Shown: positions 16,871-24,895 of the stretch, piece by piece
Layout of the letters: each line of letters starts with the position of its first letter
How positions within the stretch are numbered: the stretch's first letter is position 1
Assembly (NCBI RefSeq): GCF_040676615.1
Contig: NZ_JBFAPI010000006.1
Location: forward strand, 248,001 to 312,000
Direction of reading: 5' to 3'
Source: Asanoa sp040676615
Lineage (GTDB): Bacteria; Actinomycetota; Actinomycetes; Mycobacteriales; Micromonosporaceae
DNA length: 64,000 nt
Translations under genes and position numbers: made by a program
Notes under the pieces: generated by a model
Seen by the model: only the letters and a program-made list of their open reading frames with translations
What the model was told of the DNA's origin: nothing
Databases searched by the model: none

Positions 16871-17223
16871 CCCAATTTCCAGGCGGCCTTGCGGTCTGAA
16901 AGCGGCGCGCCGCCCGGCTCCCCGTATTGCTTGCAAGCCGGGCGGCGGACGGGCCCGCTGCTGTGTTGCAGGGCCGCCGAGGAGACAGGCGGCTCCCGGA
17001 CGTTGGGTGTCGTTTGAGCCGTACATGTTCTGGCATGTAGCCACATGCAAGAACATGTACGCGCCGAGAGCACCCACGGGTCGGAGTCGCCCCGGGTGGC
17101 GGTGGCGGCGGCGGACCTGGCCATGGCGGCGGACCTGGCAGCGGCGGCGGACCTGGCAGCGCAGCGCTTTATCGCTCGGGCACGGCCGTGGTCAGCGTTA
17201 ACCCGGGCCGAGCAGCCGATGGT
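16871..17223. other. Convergent intergenic region without a credible gene
   Basis: This stretch lies between the SHOCT gene (plus strand) and the SnoaL-like gene (minus strand). Short frames exist on both strands but have no family resemblance or ribosome-binding site. It holds the 40-nt palindrome at 17021-17060. It also holds a short GC-rich repeat at about 17104-17160 in which GCGGCGGACCTGG occurs three times at 17-18 bp spacing. Confidence 0.6.
17021..17060. repeat. 40-nt near-perfect palindrome (18-bp arms, 4-nt loop)
   Basis: The left arm GTACATGTTCTGGCATGT and right arm ACATGCAAGAACATGTAC pair with a single mismatch around the loop AGCC. The element is much more AT-rich than its surroundings and has no following T tract. 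It lies between two convergent genes. It could be a hairpin terminator, a protein-binding site for a large symmetrical dimer, or a remnant of a mobile palindromic element. Confidence 0.75.
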
Positions 17224-17625
17224 TCAGGCGAGCGCCTGCTGGATGGCCAAGGTGTTCTGGTATTCGCGCCAGCGAGCGATCTTGCCGTTGCGGGCCGTGA
17301 GGACCGCGATGAAGGCCGCCGTCGCCTGCCGGGCGGTGGTGGTCGACGTTCCGGTGAGTTCGTATTCGACGATGATCGTGTCGGGGTCGGTGGTGTCGTG
17401 GATGGCCGTCGTGTGGCAGGCGTCGAAGCGGACGGGGAAGGCCGCGCGCTGGGGGTTGGCGAAGTCGAGGAACTGCTGGCGGCCCTCGATCCGGTGTGGA
17501 CCGCCCGCCGCGAAGGGTGTCTCGATGACCACGTCTTCGGCCAGTAGGTCGCCGGTCAGCGGTGCGACGCCGCCGAACCAGTGCTGGCGCATCTGCTCGA
17601 ACAGGTCGCGTGGGGTGGTGGGCAC
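17224..17625 (-). CDS. SnoaL-like / NTF2-fold protein
   Basis: This 133-residue protein of the cystatin-like NTF2 fold begins RDLFEQMRQHWFGGVAPLTGDLLAEDVVIETPFAAGG and later reads VEYELTGTSTTTARQATAAF and ARNGKIARWREYQN, matching SnoaL-type polyketide cyclase and ketosteroid-isomerase-like proteins. Stand-alone members are often of unknown role. It lies downstream of recQ on the same strand but is separated by 81 nt that include two TGAGT/ACTCA palindromes, so it likely has its own regulated promoter. Confidence 0.75.
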   Translation of the reverse strand: MPTTPRDLFEQMRQHWFGGVAPLTGDLLAEDVVIETPFAAGGPHRIEGRQQFLDFANPQRAAFPVRFDACHTTAIHDTTDPDTIIVEYELTGTSTTTARQATAAFIAVLTARNGKIARWREYQNTLAIQQALA

Positions 17626-17643
17626 GGTCCGACCTCCACAAGG

Positions 17644-17686
17644 TGAGTGACGACTCAGGAAACCGACGATAGTGAGTCGAGACTCA
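17644..17686. promoter_or_regulatory. Two TGAGT-ACTCA palindromes upstream of the SnoaL-like gene
   Basis: TGAGTGACGACTCA (17644-17657) and TGAGTCGAGACTCA (17673-17686) are two inverted repeats of the same type, with centres 29 bp apart, just upstream of the SnoaL-like start at 17625. The second is symmetrical over six bases each side. Paired palindromes like this are typical of TetR or MarR operators, but no regulator gene lies next to them. Confidence 0.55.
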
Positions 17687-17706
17687 TTTTGTCTACGGCG
17701 AGCTGC

Positions 17707-19662
17707 CTACTCGAACTCGGCGGGCTCGGTCAGGTCGTCGCCGCCCCACAGGTCGTCGTCGGCCGCCGCAGAAGCGACGGGGGCACGGGCAGCGGCGGGG
17801 GCGGGGACGGCGGCGGGCAGGGACTCGGCCAGGACGTCGAGCACCTGCTGGCCGTATTTGGCGAGTTTGTTCTCGCCCACGCCGCTGACCTTGCCCAGCT
17901 CGGCCAAGGTGCGCGGGCCGTCGTTGGCGAACTGGCGCAGCGTGGCGTCGTGGAAGATGACGTACGCCGGGACGCCCTGCTCCTTGGCCGTCGCGGCGCG
18001 CCACGCACGGAGGCGCTCGAAGGTGCCGACCGCGTCGCCGGACAGCGTCGCCGCGGCGGCCGCGGCCTTCGGGGTTGCCGCGCGCGCTGACTGCCGAGGG
18101 GTCTTGGGTGGATCGCGGCGCAGCATGACCTGGCGTTCCTTGCTGAGCACGGACCGGCTCGCGTCTGTCAGCAGCAGCGTGCCGTAGTCGCCCTCGACCG
18201 CGAGCAGGCCCTGGGCCAGCAGTTGGCGGACCGCACCGCGCCACTCGGCCTCGGACAACTCGGTGCCGATGCCGAAGACGCTGAGTTGGTCGTGGCGGAA
18301 GCGGGTGACCTTGTCGGTCTGGCGGCCGAGCAGGATGTCGATCACCTGGCCGGCGCCGAAGCGTTGGTTGCGTTCGCGGTCGAGGCGGAGCACCGCGGAC
18401 AGCAACTTCTGCGCGGCGATCGTGCCGTCGAAAGACGACGGTGGGGTCAGACAGGTGTCGCAGTTGCCGCACTGGGACTCGCCGGGCTCGCCGAAATAGG
18501 CCAGCATCTGCGCCCGCCGGCACGAGACCGTCTCGCACAGGGCGAGCATCGCGTCGAGATGGGCGGCCAGCGCGCGGCGGCGGGTGCGGTCGGCGTCGGA
18601 CGTTTCGATCATCTTGCGTTGCTGGACCACGTCTTGCAGGCCGTAGGCCAGCCACGCCGTCGACGGCAACCCGTCGCGGCCGGCGCGGCCCGTCTCCTGG
18701 TAGTAACCCTCCACCGACTTGGGCAGGTCGAGGTGGGCGACGAAGCGCACGTCGGGCTTGTCGATGCCCATGCCGAACGCGATCGTCGCGACCATCACCA
18801 GGCCGTCTTCGCGCAGGAAGCGCGACTGGTTGCCCGCGCGGGTCACCGCGTCGAGGCCCGCGTGGTAGGGCAGGGCCTGGATGCCGTTGGCGACGAGCAA
18901 TTCCGCCGTGCGCTCGACCGACGCGCGGGACAGGCAGTAGACGATGCCGGCGTCGCCCTTGTGCTCGGTGCGCAGGAAATCGAGCAACTGGGTGGTCGGG
19001 CTCTTCTTCGGCACGATGCGGTATTGGATGTTGGGCCGGTCGAAGCTGGCCACGAACCGCTGTGCGTCGGTCAGGTTGAGCCGGGTGGCGATCTCGTCGC
19101 GGGTCGCCGTGGTCGCCGTCGCGGTGAGCGCGATCCGGGGGACGTCGGGCCAGCGTTCATGTAGGACCGACAGGCCCAGGTAGTCAGGGCGGAAGTCGTG
19201 GCCCCACTGGGCCACGCAGTGTGCCTCGTCGATCGCGAACAGGGCTATCCGCCCGCGCTCGAGCAGGCGCATCGTGTTGGGCGAGCCGAGCGCCTCGGGC
19301 GCCAGGTAGAGCAGGTCGAGGTCGCCGCCGACGAACGCGGCCTCCATCTCGCGCCGCTCGCTCCACTCCTGGGTCGAGTTGATGAACCCGGCCCGCACGC
19401 CGAGCGCCCGCAGCGCGTCGACCTGGTCCTGCATCAGCGCGATCAGCGGCGAGATCACCACCCCGACACCGGGACGGACGATCGCCGGAATCTGGTAGCA
19501 CAGCGACTTGCCGCCGCCGGTCGGCATCAGGACCAGCGCATCGCCCCCGCTCACGAGCCGGTCGATGATCTCGGCCTGCTGGTTGCGGAACGTGTCGTAG
19601 CCGAAGAGCCGCCGGAGCACCTCAACCGGCGCGGCCCCCACCATCTCCGCTGACGTCGCCAC
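17707..19662 (-). CDS. recQ: ATP-dependent DNA helicase RecQ
   Basis: This 651-residue RecQ helicase has Walker A LMPTGGGKSLCYQ, a DEAH box FAIDEAHCVAQWGHDFRPDY, helicase-C motifs (VMVATIAFGMGIDKPDVRFVAHLDLPKS and QETGRAGRDGLPS), the zinc-binding RecQ-Ct region with CGNCDTC, and a C-terminal HRDC domain (about residues 540-615, LRQFANDGPRTLAELGKVSG). RecQ unwinds DNA in recombination and repair. The domain set and length match the family. It is divergent from the MarR gene. Confidence 0.95.
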   Translation of the reverse strand: MATSAEMVGAAPVEVLRRLFGYDTFRNQQAEIIDRLVSGGDALVLMPTGGGKSLCYQIPAIVRPGVGVVISPLIALMQDQVDALRALGVRAGFINSTQEWSERREMEAAFVGGDLDLLYLAPEALGSPNTMRLLERGRIALFAIDEAHCVAQWGHDFRPDYLGLSVLHERWPDVPRIALTATATTATRDEIATRLNLTDAQRFVASFDRPNIQYRIVPKKSPTTQLLDFLRTEHKGDAGIVYCLSRASVERTAELLVANGIQALPYHAGLDAVTRAGNQSRFLREDGLVMVATIAFGMGIDKPDVRFVAHLDLPKSVEGYYQETGRAGRDGLPSTAWLAYGLQDVVQQRKMIETSDADRTRRRALAAHLDAMLALCETVSCRRAQMLAYFGEPGESQCGNCDTCLTPPSSFDGTIAAQKLLSAVLRLDRERNQRFGAGQVIDILLGRQTDKVTRFRHDQLSVFGIGTELSEAEWRGAVRQLLAQGLLAVEGDYGTLLLTDASRSVLSKERQVMLRRDPPKTPRQSARAATPKAAAAAATLSGDAVGTFERLRAWRAATAKEQGVPAYVIFHDATLRQFANDGPRTLAELGKVSGVGENKLAKYGQQVLDVLAESLPAAVPAPAAARAPVASAAADDDLWGGDDLTEPAEFE

Positions 19663-19721
19663 CCGGCGATTCTATGGGGCCGGCGGCCCGGCGCATTTCT
19701 GCCTGTGGATAAATCAATCGA

Positions 19722-19735
19722 TACGCATGAGCGTA
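19722..19735. promoter_or_regulatory. Inverted repeat upstream of the MarR gene
   Basis: TACGC-N4-GCGTA lies in the AT-rich 120-nt gap between the divergent recQ and marR-like starts, about 50 nt upstream of the MarR GTG. The position fits a MarR autoregulatory site. The arms are only 5 bp, so the call is tentative. Confidence 0.35.
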
Positions 19736-19782
19736 CAAAATCGGGGCCTTGACCGCTCGTCCAGGAGGGATATCGTAAGCAG

Positions 19783-20238
19783 GTGCGTACGGACTTTGAG
19801 GTGGACATCGCGCGCCGGATCAACGCCGGCGTCGCGGCCTACACCGAACGGGTCCGGTCCAAGCGCGCCGGCCTGCTGACCTTGACCCAGACGGCGGTGC
19901 TCGGTCAGCTCTACCGGCACGGCGCGATGACGCCCGGTGAGATCGCCGAGCGCCTGCGCGCCAAGCCGCAAACGCTCACCCGGGTGCTCGCCGCACTGCA
20001 GGAACGCGGCCGGATCGCCCGCACGCCCGACCCGAGCGACGGCCGCCAGTCACTCATCACCATCACCGTCGGTGGCCGCGCCGCCCTGGGCGAGGAGATG
20101 CGCCCGCGCCACCTCTTCGCCGCCGAGCTCATCGCGAGCGAGCTCACCGATGCCGAACGTGACCTGCTGACGATCGCCGCCGGCCTGCTGGAGCGGCTGG
20201 CCGCCGCCGGTGACCCACCGGTCCGAGCCGAGCCATGA
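19783..20238 (+). CDS. MarR family transcriptional regulator
   Basis: This 151-residue protein has the MarR winged helix: LTLTQTAVLGQLYRHGAMTPGEIAERLRAKPQTLTRVLAALQERGRIAR followed by the wing PDPSDGRQSLITIT with its conserved DxR. The GTG start follows a GGAGGGA ribosome-binding site. The stop overlaps the ATG of an ABC exporter, so it most likely represses its own operon and responds to a drug-like exporter substrate. Confidence 0.88.
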   Translation: MRTDFEVDIARRINAGVAAYTERVRSKRAGLLTLTQTAVLGQLYRHGAMTPGEIAERLRAKPQTLTRVLAALQERGRIARTPDPSDGRQSLITITVGGRAALGEEMRPRHLFAAELIASELTDAERDLLTIAAGLLERLAAAGDPPVRAEP

Positions 20239-22154
20239 CCCAGACACGAACACCACCAGCAGGGGATACGCGCGGCCGTGCGCGACCCGCTCGAAGGAGC
20301 GCACAGGGCCGGGCCGAAGAGCCCGACGTCCGCCCTCCCTTGCGGAGGGTGACCGCACTTTTCCGCGCCCACCGCTGGTGGGTCGTCGCCCTGGTCGTCT
20401 CCGCGTGCCTGGTCGGCGCGGTCAACGTCGTCTCACCGTTCCTGCTCCGCGCGATCATCGACCGCGGCCTGCCGGAGAAGAACGCGACGCTGATCTCCTA
20501 CCTCGCCGCCGGCATGATCGTCGCGGCTCTGGTCGGTGCCGGGCTCGGCGTGCTGACCACCTGGCTGGCCAACCTGATCGGCCAGCGGGTCATGCACGAG
20601 TTGCGGGTCCGGGTCTTCACGCATCTGCAGCGGATGTCGCTGCTCTACTACGTGCGCACCCGCCCGGGCGAGCTCCAGTCGCGGATCGCCAACGACGTCG
20701 GCGGCGTGGAGAACGTGGTCGCCAACACCGCGGCCACCGCCGTGCAGAACGCGACGAGCGCGGCCGCCGTCGCCGTCGCAGCCCTGATCATGAGTTGGAA
20801 GCTGGCGCTGATCTGCCTGCTGGTCGTCCCGCTGTTTCTGCTGGCCGCGATCCGGCTCGGTGGCCAGCGGCGCCGGATCGCCCGCCGCCGGCAGGGTCAG
20901 CTGGCCAACCTGACCTCGATCGTCGAAGAAGGACTCTCGGTGGCCGGCATGATGCTCGCCACCACGATGGGGCGGCGGGCCGCGCTGGCCGAGCGGTTCA
21001 CCGCCGAGTCCAAAGCGGTGGCCGACAGCGAGATGCGCGCGGCGATGAGCGGCAAATGGCTGCTGTCGACCCGGCGGGCCAGCCTGACCATGGTGCCGGC
21101 TGTCGTCTACTGGGTGGCCGGGCTCGCCTTCGCACACGGCGCGGTGATCATCTCGATCGGCACCGCGGTCGCGTTCACCAGCATGCTCAACCGCCTGGTC
21201 GGCCCGGCCAGCGCGCTGCAGGGTCTTGGCCTGCAGGTGTCGACCTCGATGGCGTTGTTCGGCCGGATCTTCGAGGTGCTCGACGAACCCGTCGACATCA
21301 CCGAGAAGCCCGACGCCCGCGCGCTGCCGACGGTGGCCGGCGAGGTGCGGTTCGAGGGCGTCGCGTTCCGTTACGCCGACGACCAGGCGTGGACGCTCGA
21401 CGGCATCGACCTGCACGTGCCGGCCGGCACCACGACCGCGCTGGTCGGTGAGACCGGCTCCGGCAAGACGACGCTCGGTTACCTGGCTGCCCGGCTCGTC
21501 GACCCCGGCCGCGGCGCGATCCGGATCGACGGCGTCGACCTGCGCGACCTGCGCCTCGACGCGATCGCCGGCGCGGTCGGGCTGGTCTCCCAGGACACCT
21601 ACCTGTTCCACGACACGGTGCGGGCCAACCTGCTGTTCGCCGCGCCCGACGCGAGCCAGGAGCAGATCGAGGCGGCCTGCCGGGCAGCCAGGATCCACGA
21701 TCTGGTCGAGTCGCTGCCCGAGGGATACGACACCGTGGTCGGTGCCCGCGGCCACCGCTTCTCCGGTGGCGAGCGGCAACGTCTGGCGATCGCCCGGATG
21801 CTGCTGCGTGACCCGCCGGTGCTGGTGCTCGACGAGGCGACCAGCGCGCTCGACAACGAGACCGAGCGGGCGGTGCAAGCGGCCCTCGACGAGCTGTCCA
21901 AAGGCCGCACGACGATCGCGATCGCACACCGGCTGTCCACCGTCCGGCACGCCGACCAGATCGTGGTGCTCGACCGCGGCCGGATCGTCGAGCGCGGCCG
22001 GCACGATGAGTTGATCAAGCTGGGCGGCCGCTACGCCCGCTTGGCAGCGGCGCCCGGGCCGGGCGTTTGGGCCGCCGGGGCCGGGGAATCCCCAGTTGAT
22101 GAGGCAGTTGCTGACCAGACTCGAACAGGCGTCCGGTCTCGACCGGATCAGTGA
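20235..22154 (+). CDS. ABC exporter half-transporter (multidrug type)
   Basis: This 639-residue fused membrane/ATPase protein has six predicted membrane helices in residues 45-330 (for example WWVVALVVSACLVGAVNVVSPFLL). The nucleotide-binding domain has Walker A LVGETGSGKTTLG, Q-loop LVSQDTYLFHDTV, signature FSGGERQRLAIARML, Walker B PVLVLDEATSALD and the H-loop IAIAHRLSTV. All catalytic residues are intact, so it can work as a homodimer exporting lipids or drugs. It is coupled to the MarR gene by an ATGA overlap. The last 56 nt overlap the start of the Rieske protein gene. Confidence 0.92.
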   Translation: MTQTRTPPAGDTRGRARPARRSAQGRAEEPDVRPPLRRVTALFRAHRWWVVALVVSACLVGAVNVVSPFLLRAIIDRGLPEKNATLISYLAAGMIVAALVGAGLGVLTTWLANLIGQRVMHELRVRVFTHLQRMSLLYYVRTRPGELQSRIANDVGGVENVVANTAATAVQNATSAAAVAVAALIMSWKLALICLLVVPLFLLAAIRLGGQRRRIARRRQGQLANLTSIVEEGLSVAGMMLATTMGRRAALAERFTAESKAVADSEMRAAMSGKWLLSTRRASLTMVPAVVYWVAGLAFAHGAVIISIGTAVAFTSMLNRLVGPASALQGLGLQVSTSMALFGRIFEVLDEPVDITEKPDARALPTVAGEVRFEGVAFRYADDQAWTLDGIDLHVPAGTTTALVGETGSGKTTLGYLAARLVDPGRGAIRIDGVDLRDLRLDAIAGAVGLVSQDTYLFHDTVRANLLFAAPDASQEQIEAACRAARIHDLVESLPEGYDTVVGARGHRFSGGERQRLAIARMLLRDPPVLVLDEATSALDNETERAVQAALDELSKGRTTIAIAHRLSTVRHADQIVVLDRGRIVERGRHDELIKLGGRYARLAAAPGPGVWAAGAGESPVDEAVADQTRTGVRSRPDQ

Positions 22155-22950
22155 TCCACTTCAGCGTGGCCTGCAGGCGGTGCTCAAACCCCGCTTCCTG
22201 CGCGACGCCCTGCACGGCGTGCAACTCGGCCACCCGCTCCACCCAGCGCTGGCGATGTTCACCGTCGGTTCGTACACCAGTGCCAGCATCCTTGATCTGA
22301 TTCGCGGCCAGGAAGTGGCCGCGACCACTATGGTCGGCCTGGGTGTCGCCAGCTCGCCGCTGACCGCCCTGGCCGGCGCCAACGACTGGGCCGAACTCGA
22401 CAAGGAGCAGCGCCGGGTCGGCCTGGTGCACCTGGCGTCCAACGCGGTCGCGGCCGGGCTCTACGCCGCATCGCTCGTCTCCCGGCTCAACGGCAACCAC
22501 CAACGCGGGCGGTGGCTCGGGTTCGCCGGGTTCGGGGCGGTCAACCTGGGTGCCTTCCTCGGCGGCCACCTCGCCTACGCCCAGGGCGCACAGGTCAACA
22601 CGGCCGCGGCCGAACTGCACCGGATCAGCGACGGCTGGCACCCGGTCGCCGACCTCAGCGCGCTGCCGCACGGAATGCCGGTCGCCCGCAGCATCGGCGA
22701 GGTGCCGGTGCTGGTCTACCGCGACGGCGACCGGGTCTCGGTGCTGCTGGAGCGCTGCGGCCACGAGACCGGTCCGCTCGGCGAGGGCCGGGTGGTCGAC
22801 ATCGACGGCGACGCGTGCGTCGAATGTCCCTGGCACGGCAGCACGTTCCGGCTCAACGACGGCCTGGTCATGCACGGTCCGGCCGGCAGCGATCAGCCGG
22901 TGCTGCGTACCCGCGTGGTCAACGACGTGGTCGAGGCCAACCTGCCGTAA
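22099..22950 (+). CDS. DUF2231 membrane protein with C-terminal Rieske [2Fe-2S] domain
   Basis: This 283-residue fusion has an N-terminal DUF2231-type membrane region of about four helices, with GVQLGHPLHPALAMFTVGSYTSASILDL and later membrane segments. From about residue 175 follows a Rieske domain whose cluster ligands are visible as ERCGHETGPL (C-x-H) and ECPWHGSTF (C-x-x-H). Such proteins probably pass electrons at the cytoplasmic membrane, but the partner is unknown. The ATG at 22099 lies inside the 3' end of the exporter gene. The in-frame TTG at 22096 just before it is less likely to be the start. Confidence 0.85.
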   Translation: MRQLLTRLEQASGLDRISDPLQRGLQAVLKPRFLRDALHGVQLGHPLHPALAMFTVGSYTSASILDLIRGQEVAATTMVGLGVASSPLTALAGANDWAELDKEQRRVGLVHLASNAVAAGLYAASLVSRLNGNHQRGRWLGFAGFGAVNLGAFLGGHLAYAQGAQVNTAAAELHRISDGWHPVADLSALPHGMPVARSIGEVPVLVYRDGDRVSVLLERCGHETGPLGEGRVVDIDGDACVECPWHGSTFRLNDGLVMHGPAGSDQPVLRTRVVNDVVEANLP

Positions 22951-22986
22951 CCGCGGTCGGCTCGCCGGCCATGGAATGCTGGACCG

Positions 22987-24171
22987 GTGACCGCCGCCTC
23001 GGAGACCGTGCCCGAACCGCCCCGCCAGCCTCGCCGGCGGTGGCGGTTCGTGCTGACCATCGTCACCATGCTGGTCCTGCTCTTCGGGGTGCCCTGGTGG
23101 TTGCTCGTCTTCTCCGGGCAGGACTGGCCGACCTGGGTGCAAGCGCTGGCGAGCGGCATCTTCGCGGTCGTGCTGTTGTCCTTCCCGCGGCTGATGATGC
23201 TCGGCCACGGCCGCCGGCACCAGGACTGGGCGGCCCGCATCGCCGACACCACGCTCGGCGTCATCTGGGTGCTGTTCACCTGCTCGATCCTCGGCAACCT
23301 GGTGCGGCTCGGCCTCTTCCTCGGCGGGGTCGACGATCCCGCCCGCTCCCGGATTATGGACGCGGCGGTCGTCGGTGTCGCCCTGGTCGCGCTGCTGTGG
23401 GGCAACCACGAGGCGATGAAGGTTTCCCGGGTACGCCGCGTCGACGTCACCATTCCCCGCCTGGGCGCGGGCCTCGACGGCCTGCGGGTGGTGCTGCTGA
23501 CCGACACGCACTACGGGCCGATCGACCGGGCCCGCTGGTCGGCCGGCGTCGTCGACGTGGTCAACGGGCTCGACGCCGACCTGGTCTGCCACACCGGCGA
23601 CATCGCCGACGGCACGGTCGCCGAGCGGCTCGCCCAGGCCGCGCCGTTGGGTCAGGTCAAGGCCAAACTCGGGCGGGCGTACGTGACGGGGAACCACGAA
23701 TACTTCAGCGAGGCGCAGGGGTGGCTTGACCACATGCGCGAACTCGGTTGGGACGACCTGCACAACCGACACATCGTGATCAGCCGGGACGGCGCGAGCC
23801 TGGTGGTGGCCGGTGTCGACGACCGCACCGCCGCGTCGTCCGGCACCCCCGGCCACCACACCGACCACGCCGCAGCGCTGGCCGGCGCCGACCCTGACCT
23901 GCCCGTGCTGCTGCTGGCGCACCAGCCCCGCCAGATCGACGGCGCCGTGGCACACGGCATCGACCTGCAGATCTCGGGCCACACCCACGGCGGCCAGATG
24001 TGGCCGTTCCACTACCTGGTGCTCACCGACCAGCCCGTGCTGCAGGGCTTGAGCCGCCATGGTGCGCGGACCCAGCTCTACACCAGCCGGGGCACGGGCT
24101 TCTGGGGCCCACCCTTCCGCATCTTCGCGCCGAGCGAGATCACGCTGCTCACGTTGCGCTCAGGTCGTTGA
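22987..24171 (+). CDS. Membrane-anchored calcineurin-like metallophosphoesterase
   Basis: This 394-residue protein has an N-terminal region of about four membrane helices (residues 18-140) followed by a metallophosphoesterase domain. All five dimetal motifs are present: LLTDTHYGP, HTGDIAD, VTGNHEYFSE, LLAHQP and ISGHTHGGQMWP. The architecture matches the YkuE/YaeI family of phosphoesterases, some of which remove lipid-linked phosphates. The start is a GTG with no close competitor. The 3' end overlaps a remnant gene by 23 nt. Confidence 0.9.
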   Translation: MTAASETVPEPPRQPRRRWRFVLTIVTMLVLLFGVPWWLLVFSGQDWPTWVQALASGIFAVVLLSFPRLMMLGHGRRHQDWAARIADTTLGVIWVLFTCSILGNLVRLGLFLGGVDDPARSRIMDAAVVGVALVALLWGNHEAMKVSRVRRVDVTIPRLGAGLDGLRVVLLTDTHYGPIDRARWSAGVVDVVNGLDADLVCHTGDIADGTVAERLAQAAPLGQVKAKLGRAYVTGNHEYFSEAQGWLDHMRELGWDDLHNRHIVISRDGASLVVAGVDDRTAASSGTPGHHTDHAAALAGADPDLPVLLLAHQPRQIDGAVAHGIDLQISGHTHGGQMWPFHYLVLTDQPVLQGLSRHGARTQLYTSRGTGFWGPPFRIFAPSEITLLTLRSGR

Positions 24172-24397
24172 ACCGGTCGCGGCTCGCCCGCGCGATCCGG
24201 GCCGGCACGCCGAGGTCGTCGAGCAACGCGGCCGCCGCGGCCATCTCGTCGGCCCGGCGCTTGGCGTGCGTCACGCCCGGCGGTGCGGAGACCCGCGGGT
24301 CGAACCCGCTGACGGTCGCACCGGCGCCGACCAGGTCGACCGCGAATCGACCGCCGGCCTCGCCCAGCCCGAGAACCGCGACAGCGCGCTGTGCCAT
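24149..24397 (-). pseudogene. Remnant of a 6-phosphogluconate/3-hydroxyisobutyrate dehydrogenase-like gene with a large internal deletion
   Basis: An 82-residue frame begins with a Rossmann start, AVAVLGLGEAGGRFAVDLVG and GATVSGFDPRVSAPPGVTHA. It then passes directly into KRRADEMAAAAALLDDLGVP, which resembles the C-terminal DUF1932 domain of NAD(P)-binding dehydrogenases of about 260 residues. About 170-180 middle residues, including the rest of the cofactor and catalytic domain, are missing, yet the frame is intact. It cannot be a working dehydrogenase. I read it as an in-frame deletion remnant, though a small functional protein is not excluded. Confidence 0.65.
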
Positions 24398-24496
24398 GGC
24401 GCGACGGTAGGGCCGCGCCCCGCCAACCGAACAAGATGGACGCGCCAGCCCGGGCGCCCGCGAGGCGCCGATCTCGCCGCGGCCGCGCATAGGTCA

Positions 24497-24847
24497 TTAC
24501 AGGTAGCAGATGCTGACCAGGCCGGATGCGATGCCCAGCGAGAGCGCGTTGCGGAAGTTGCCACCGAGGTCGCGGGCGCGGATGTGCATGGTGACCGCGA
24601 TCGCGAAGTAGGCCGCCAGCGCCGCGCAGGTCAGCACGCCCAGGTAGGGGACGACCAATCCGGCCAGGAGGCCGGTCGCCGCGGCCAGCTTGATCGGCGT
24701 CAGGAGGCGGCGGACCGGCGGCGGGGCGTGCACGTCGTCGAGGCAGCGCTGGACCGCGGCGATCGGGCGCCAGCAGATGGCCGCGTCGACGCCTTGGACG
24801 GCGGCCAGCACCACGACCGGCCAGACGGGGTCGGCGAGGATGGGCAT
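24497..24847 (-). CDS. DoxX-like small membrane protein
   Basis: This 116-residue protein has four hydrophobic segments (VVVLAAVQGVDAAICW, LAAATGLLAGLVVPYLG, LTCAALAAYFAIAVTMHI and ALSLGIASGLVSICYL). The motif LLTPIKLAAATGLL between the first two is typical of DoxX-like proteins. The start is taken as the ATG at 24847, and a GTG six bases upstream is possible. The frame stays open far upstream, but that extension is antisense to panE and is not coding. Function unknown. Confidence 0.7.
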   Translation of the reverse strand: MPILADPVWPVVVLAAVQGVDAAICWRPIAAVQRCLDDVHAPPPVRRLLTPIKLAAATGLLAGLVVPYLGVLTCAALAAYFAIAVTMHIRARDLGGNFRNALSLGIASGLVSICYL

Positions 24848-24895
24848 GGTCACAGGACGAGATCGCCCGGTGGAATGTGACATAGATTCGTCAGG

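Noticed and set aside
17045..17650. Plus-strand frame of 201 codons starting in the palindrome
   Set aside because: It is antisense to the SnoaL-like gene, which has good family resemblance, and it begins in repeats.
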